Assembly: GCA_009746045.1 (NCBI GenBank)
Contig: RPFO01001240.1
Span: forward strand, 1 to 28,573
DNA from: Mesostigma viride
Lineage: Eukaryota; Streptophyta; Mesostigmatophyceae; Mesostigmatales; Mesostigmataceae
Length of the DNA: 28,573 bases
Direction of reading: 5' to 3'
Shown one piece after another: positions 24,384 to 28,573 of this stretch. Each line of letters begins with the position of its first letter. Position 1 is the first letter of the stretch. The position numbers and the translations under genes were made by a program. The notes below the pieces were generated by a model. That model searched no databases, was not told the origin of the DNA, and was given only the letters and a program-made list of their open reading frames with translations.

Positions 24384-24647
24384 ATGCTCTCAGCGGACCG
24401 TGACCACTGTCACGCCAGACTTTCATTTATTGTACGGGATAGTGCTTGTATTTTGTTCCGTGTCAAATGTGTGTTTTATTATAGAACGCATTATTACCTC
24501 GCACATCATGGAAAAACACACAAAGCGCGCGAAGAAGACAGCACGGCCAAAGATAGTCGCGAGTAAGAGAGTTACGAATAGGGTAGTTACCAACACTTAC
24601 AAATAAAAAGCAAAAGGGAGCACACTTACAATAAAAATGCGTGCAAA

Positions 24648-25175
24648 ATGGTATATGTGCCCGTTATGAAGAAACAATCAGGCAGGTGCACGGCCAGGAC
24701 GACACGCGGCCCTCGGTGCCGATTTAAGCCCTTGTTCGGCTCTCTGTGTGGCGTGCATGCCCGCGCGGTAAACGCGAAGAGGCACCCCATGCGCGCGATC
24801 CGAGAAGAAGATCCTCCCATCCATTTCCCCCCCCGATGGCACGATGATGACAGGTACGAAGAGATGATGGCGGCCGAACGCGTCACGGAACAGATCAACA
24901 GCGGATCCGATACCTCTGCATGGAACGACAACGACGCTCGTGAGCTTGCCCGTCAAGCGCCAGAGCTGAAACGTCTCATCACCGCCGACGAAGAAAGGGC
25001 GGACGAAGAAATACGACGGAACGAGGCGAACAGAGACCGACTGCTACAACAGCGGCCGGACTTGGAGCACCAGATCGAGTCGTGGTTCTTGCACAACGAT
25101 TTCGAGATCAGGAAGAAATACAACGATAAGCACAAGCGGTTGCTCCTCCGCGAAGGATTCCCCGCCCCCAGGTAG
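24648..25175 (+). CDS. Charged protein with N-terminal C-x9-C-x9-C-x2-H motif
   Basis: The protein has 175 residues (start 24648, or Met-7 at 24666). The N-terminal motif is C14, C24, C34, H37 (CTARTTRGPRC), the same small motif as in the genes at 3651, 6856 and 13470. The remainder is very charged and helical (ELKRLITADEERADEEIRRN), so probably coiled coil. The overall plan mirrors the 3651 protein with the motif at the other end. Zinc binding is inferred. Confidence 0.7.
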   Translation: MVYVPVMKKQSGRCTARTTRGPRCRFKPLFGSLCGVHARAVNAKRHPMRAIREEDPPIHFPPRWHDDDRYEEMMAAERVTEQINSGSDTSAWNDNDARELARQAPELKRLITADEERADEEIRRNEANRDRLLQQRPDLEHQIESWFLHNDFEIRKKYNDKHKRLLLREGFPAPR

Positions 25176-25223
25176 ACCTCATCCACCGTGCATGATTAGT
25201 TATCTCACCGAGAGTCATATCGC

Positions 25224-25424
25224 ATGGAGGCCCGCGTGCGGCAGTACAACGTGCACATGAGATACGTGGCCGGTCTGGCGGGGGTCAAGCGCTACCCCCC
25301 TGTCCCCCCATCCGTCGCCAAGGAGCGGTGGACGGGCGCCTGCCACCGCTGCGGTCAGGCGGTGACCGCGTCCCGCGCCGTGTTCAGCACCCCGGGCGTG
25401 TGGTCGTGCCCCTCGTGCGCGTGA
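25224..25424 (+). CDS. Small zinc-ribbon-like protein, perhaps the front part of the next gene
   Basis: The protein has 66 residues. CHRCG (40-44) and CPSC near the end make two CxxC knuckles as in a zinc ribbon. Its stop overlaps the next open frame, which is shifted by one frame and lacks an early ATG. Fusion of both by a frame error or a frameshift is therefore possible. Confidence 0.5.
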   Translation: MEARVRQYNVHMRYVAGLAGVKRYPPVPPSVAKERWTGACHRCGQAVTASRAVFSTPGVWSCPSCA

Positions 25425-25906
25425 CCCCGCTGGACGGTGCTCGCGACCTGCTGTCCCGCACTCGCGAGCGAGCCGAGCTGTGCGGTCTGTGGGCGGCGCG
25501 CGCGCCCTCGGACAGGCCGAGGGTCGGGAAGGGGAGCGCACCGGTGCGCATCCCCAAGCCGCGCGGGGTGAACAGCCGCATGTGGGAGTACGTGAAGTCC
25601 CGCGCCGTGTCCGCGAACGCCCGCATGAAGCGGGACGGCGTGCGGCCCTGCTTCGACTCTCACGAGGTTGCCCAGATCTACGCCTGGTTCGTGGCCTCGC
25701 CGGAGTGCGCGGTGTGCGGCACGCCCTTCGCCATGGGGTTCGGGCCCAAGGAGGACGAGCTGTCCCTGGACAAGGCCGACCCGCTGGACCGCGCGTACTG
25801 CGGCAACACGCGCCTGCTCTGTCACGGCTGCAACAACGCCAAGCGGTTCGAGGACACCATGAGGCTGTACGCGCGCCTGATGGAGGCCAACCGGTGCCCC
25901 GTCTAG
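25421..25906 (+). CDS. HNH/treble-clef endonuclease-like protein
   Basis: The start is uncertain: the frame opens without ATG at about 25328, has GTG at 25421, and the first ATG is at 25580, which would give 108 residues. The C-terminal core is CAVCGTPF, then DELSLDKADPLDRAYCGNTR, then LLCHGCNNAKR, the CxxC...N.xxxCxxCNxxK pattern of HNH or recombination-endonuclease-VII-like treble-clef nucleases, with SLD-x-x-D in the place of the catalytic strand. These occur widely as mobile or phage-like endonucleases. Function as active nuclease is not certain since the usual His of the first motif is not obvious. Confidence 0.65.
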   Translation: MTPLDGARDLLSRTRERAELCGLWAARAPSDRPRVGKGSAPVRIPKPRGVNSRMWEYVKSRAVSANARMKRDGVRPCFDSHEVAQIYAWFVASPECAVCGTPFAMGFGPKEDELSLDKADPLDRAYCGNTRLLCHGCNNAKRFEDTMRLYARLMEANRCPV

Positions 25907-25938
25907 TCTAGTATCATCCAATCAATTATCTCGCTTGC

Positions 25939-25951
25939 TTAGTATAACACG
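25939..25951 (+). promoter_or_regulatory. TATA-like motif before the SNase-fold gene
   Basis: TTAGTATAACACG ends at the ATG at 25952. It matches the motif type seen before other genes in the window. Confidence 0.4.
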
Positions 25952-26488
25952 ATGTCGTTCGCGCGATTGCTGAAGACCGTTAGCTCCGGACTGATGCCGC
26001 GGGACCGCGAGACCGCGCCCGACCTGGCTACGTTGACGAACAGCGAGGTGAAGCCCTTCTCCTTTTACGGGCTGGTGTTCAAAGAGTGCAAGGTGTGCCA
26101 GGTGTGCGACGGGGACACGGTTAAAATAATCACGCTGAACCCCTGGACACGCCAGCCTATGAAGGTGACCGTCCGGCTGCTGGGTATCGACACGGAAGAG
26201 CTGAAGCCGTTCCGCTACGTCCCGCAGAGGGACGCTATTATACAACGCGCGAGACTGGCCAGAAAGAGACTGCTCCAGCTGACCACCAACGTCTCGTGGG
26301 ACGACCACGACGAGGGGATGAGCCAGGCGGACATACAGGAGAGAGTGGACAAAAACACGAAGATCCTGGAGCTGCGCTGTCACTCCAACGACGCGTTCGG
26401 TCGCGTGCTGGGCTGGTTGGTGGACAAGGACACCAACCTGTGCATCAACGAGGTCATGCGAGCCGAGGGACACTGCAAGGCCCTCTAG
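25952..26488 (+). CDS. Staphylococcal-nuclease-fold protein
   Basis: The protein has 178 residues with the SNase domain at about 45-175. Metal-binding DGDT (D53, D55), R75 in VRLLGIDTEE with E83, and R151 in DAFGR match the catalytic residues D19/D21, R35, E43 and R87 of staphylococcal nuclease, so the enzyme should be active on DNA or RNA. The final INEVMRAEGH is the usual end of the fold. No signal peptide is seen, so it acts inside the cell or is packaged. SNase-like proteins are common in large DNA viruses of algae. Confidence 0.87.
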   Translation: MSFARLLKTVSSGLMPRDRETAPDLATLTNSEVKPFSFYGLVFKECKVCQVCDGDTVKIITLNPWTRQPMKVTVRLLGIDTEELKPFRYVPQRDAIIQRARLARKRLLQLTTNVSWDDHDEGMSQADIQERVDKNTKILELRCHSNDAFGRVLGWLVDKDTNLCINEVMRAEGHCKAL

Positions 26489-26665
26489 CTATACCAACAG
26501 CGCAAGACATAGAAAATGAACTTGGGTACACATTAGACAAATTAAGGCAAAAAATAGCCATTGAAAATGGTTGGGATGTCAATAATATGCCTGCTGACTG
26601 GGAATTAATAATAGATGGTCTACATCAGATCTCAAGAGAAAAAGATAACCCAGTTGCCTTTAAAA
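26489..26665. other. AT-rich island between two GC-rich genes
   Basis: The sequence drops abruptly in GC right behind the SNase stop. The plus-strand frame that passes through it stays open and encodes protein-like sequence (LGYTLDKLRQKIAIENGW), without a start of its own. It might be a fragment of a foreign gene. Confidence 0.5.
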
Positions 26666-26759
26666 GCGTCGGCCAGCACCTAGTGCGCCGATCCAAAGAG
26701 CCGCCTATCAAAAACCACACCGACACGACGCTGCAGACAAAAATCCGATCCGGGCAAAT

Positions 26760-28169
26760 CTACTCGAGGGTGGCCAGGTCGACGAGGGTCAGCACCCCGT
26801 CGGGGATGGTGGGGTGCCCGCTGATCCGCGCGCCACCGCCCAGCGGCTCGGTGACGGTCACGTAGAGGCGCGCCATCTCCAGGGACCAGCGGTGGCGGTC
26901 GCACGCCAGCACCAGCCTGGTCCACTTGCGCGCGAAGATCTGGGTCACCCGGAACTCCACCATGTCGTGCACGTACCCCGGGAGCCCACGGACAGCGTGC
27001 GGGCAGCACCTGGACACCCTGGCGAACTCGGTCGCGATCTCGACCATGAGCTGCTTGGTCAGCGTCAGGGAGGCGGTTCCGAGGCCGAGCGCCTTGATCG
27101 TCCGCACCCCCGTGGTGACCCGCTCGTAAACCTTGTCGATGATCTCCTTCTCCTGGCTGAGTTTGTCGTACCCGTCCGCCTTCCACCCCAGCTGCATCTC
27201 CATCACCGCCGAGTCCCGCATCTCGTCCCGCAACTTCGCGTCCGTCTCCTCCAGCTTCTCCGTCAGCCTCGCGATTTCGTCGCGGCTCTCGTCAAGCCGC
27301 CCCTTGACGGCGACCAGCTCGCTGGCCAGCTGCCCGGCGTGCTTCTGAACCTCCCTCTCGGTGATGTCGTTCAGGGCCTTCTCGATGTCCGCCACCTTCT
27401 GGGCGGTCTCTCTCTCGGCATGCTCCCGGAACCTCTGCAGCTCCTTGGTGGCGACCTCTCCCGCCCGCTGCAGCTCCAGGAGGCGCCTCTCCTCCTCCTC
27501 CTGGAGCTCCTGCTGCAGGCGCTCGACCATATCGCAACTCTCCTTCAGCTCCAGCCGCAGTACGGCGTTCTCCTCCGTCAGCTTGGATATCTCCTCCACG
27601 CGGTCGGAGATTTCGCTCACAAGCTCGTGGTTCTCCTTCACCATCTCGAGGTGCGCGCGGTTTATGGCGACCATGCTCGCGTTGTCCTGGGCCTGCTGCT
27701 GCTTGTACACGTCGATCTGGCGCCCGAAGTCCAGTTGCTGCTCCTTCAGCTCCTTTTCTTTCTCCTTCAGCTCCTCCTTGAGCCGGTCCGCGACTTCGTT
27801 GCGCTCGAACACTGGGGTGTGAGGGCTCACCCGGCTGGCCTGCTCCAGCTCCCGCAGGCCCTGGTCGGGAAGCTCCCATCCGTTGTTGTGGAAGTACTTG
27901 ACTAGCAGGGGGAGCTCACTCGCCAGCTCGGGGTTGTTAAGGCACACGTGGTACGCCAGAATTGGGTGTAGCGAGTGGCCGCCCCGCCCGGCCTTCCACG
28001 ATGGGTTTCTCAGACCGCGTTCCTGGAGCGCGGCATCCAGCGCCTCCCGGACATCCTTATGCCCCGGATAGTCCGTGAGGGCGTGGATGCATTTGTCGAG
28101 CCCCTTCCACCTTTCCATGGGGATGTATGCGTTGGGGTCGTTGATGTTTAACTGCTGCCGGTTCTGCAT
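26760..28169 (-). CDS. Long coiled-coil protein
   Basis: The protein has 469 residues from the ATG at 28169 (MQNRQQLNINDPNAY). An N-terminal globular part (about 20-110) has NPSWKAGRGGHSLHPILAYH, distantly like a KilA-N-type domain. Residues about 125-355 are a long coiled coil with strong heptads of Glu, Leu, Lys and Arg (KEELKEKEKELKEQQ). A C-terminal domain of about 110 residues follows. No enzyme motif. A DNA-binding or structural role is plausible. The gene at 18797-19833 has a similar plan (globular start, then coiled coil) but I see no clear similarity. Upstream are 122-base tandem repeats. Confidence 0.75.
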   Translation of the reverse strand: MQNRQQLNINDPNAYIPMERWKGLDKCIHALTDYPGHKDVREALDAALQERGLRNPSWKAGRGGHSLHPILAYHVCLNNPELASELPLLVKYFHNNGWELPDQGLRELEQASRVSPHTPVFERNEVADRLKEELKEKEKELKEQQLDFGRQIDVYKQQQAQDNASMVAINRAHLEMVKENHELVSEISDRVEEISKLTEENAVLRLELKESCDMVERLQQELQEEEERRLLELQRAGEVATKELQRFREHAERETAQKVADIEKALNDITEREVQKHAGQLASELVAVKGRLDESRDEIARLTEKLEETDAKLRDEMRDSAVMEMQLGWKADGYDKLSQEKEIIDKVYERVTTGVRTIKALGLGTASLTLTKQLMVEIATEFARVSRCCPHAVRGLPGYVHDMVEFRVTQIFARKWTRLVLACDRHRWSLEMARLYVTVTEPLGGGARISGHPTIPDGVLTLVDLATLE

Positions 28170-28248
28170 GTGCACAGGATAATAAGCGCAGTCAGGTAAA
28201 GCAGCAAAGGGAAAATTGAAGTGAGCTGAAACGAAAGGGCCCAAGACA

Positions 28249-28573
28249 GTGGATCCAGCAGTCCTGCATTGTACAAAAAGCCTGTGAATGCCTGCACAGT
28301 TTCGGACAGGCGGCGGCAAACGGATGAAGCAGCCAGGAAAATATAAGGGGTGCTGAAAGGGTTCAAGAAAGTGGATCCAACAGTCCTGCATTGTACAAAA
28401 AGCCTGTGAATGCCTGCACAGTTTCGGACAGGCGGCGGCAAACGGATGAAGCAGCCAGGAAAATATAGGGGGTGCTGAAAGGGTTCAAGAAAGTGGATCC
28501 ACCAGTCCTGCATTGTACAAAAAGCCTTTGAATGCCTGCACAGTTTCGGACAGGCGGCGGCAAACGGATGAAA
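28249..28573. repeat. Tandem repeat, 122-base unit, at least 2.7 copies
   Basis: GTGGATCCA recurs at 28249, 28371 and 28493. Copies are nearly identical and run off the end of the window. The unit contains CATTGTACAAAAAGCC and TTTCGGACAGGCGG. As 122 is not a multiple of three, open frames through it are chance. Confidence 0.9.

Noticed and set aside
26814-27905. 363-residue plus-strand frame
   Set aside because: Antisense shadow of the coiled-coil gene; leucine-rich because it mirrors Glu/Lys/Gln codons.
1-28573. CRISPR array, tRNA or rRNA genes
   Set aside because: No array of short regularly spaced repeats, cloverleaf-like sequence or rRNA core seen; the repeats present have units of 122-124 bases without spacers.

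Overview
The window looks like part of a large eukaryotic DNA virus (nucleocytoplasmic large DNA virus, NCLDV, or close relative), either as a viral contig or as a copy in a protist genome. Supporting genes are an A22-type Holliday junction resolvase, a YqaJ-type exonuclease, an archaeo-eukaryotic primase, a staphylococcal-nuclease-fold protein, an apparently inactive relative of viral mRNA guanylyltransferases, and several short membrane proteins of NCLDV style. Genes are dense, GC-rich and on both strands, and several start a few bases after a TATA-like motif of the type AGTATA or GGTATAC. Spliceosomal-type introns (GT...AG with pyrimidine tracts) show that transcripts must pass a eukaryotic spliceosome. 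The host cannot be named from sequence alone.

Layout. 1-2180: no convincing gene. 2181-7461: a membrane protein gene, then a class II (adenosylcobalamin-dependent) ribonucleotide reductase on the minus strand in four exons (7461-7088, 6394-6109, 5261-4867, 3614-2636). The three introns between them are mostly filled by six other genes, four of them antisense to or independent of the reductase in an obvious way. 7555-9228: small membrane proteins and a conserved viral-type protein. 9315-11517: guanylyltransferase-like pseudoenzyme and primase, tail to tail. 11590-12129: a PduO-type cobalamin adenosyltransferase, which makes the cofactor the reductase needs. 12158-15870: a SLATT-like two-membrane-segment protein, small proteins, two PD-(D/E)XK-type nucleases and an unknown protein. 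15908-17400: resolvase (reading frame broken at a G run) and YqaJ exonuclease.

17404-18439 is a perfect 1,036-base palindrome with no spacer. Its flanks are unrelated, so it looks like two inverted terminal repeats joined end to end. To the right, genes are sparser: a frameshifted coiled-coil gene, a GC-rich non-coding stretch with a foldback repeat, a zinc-ribbon protein, a hypothetical protein, a four-exon SET-domain methyltransferase with a basic nuclear-localisation-like segment, further small zinc proteins, an HNH-like protein, the SNase-fold protein and a long coiled-coil protein next to 122-base tandem repeats at the right edge.

How the genes fit together: the reductase plus cobalamin adenosyltransferase would let the element make dNTPs from salvaged cobalamin; primase, resolvase, exonuclease and the two other nucleases form a replication and recombination set; the SET protein could act on host or viral chromatin. 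Four genes share one small C-x9-C-x(9-12)-C-x2-H motif, two of them inside reductase introns.
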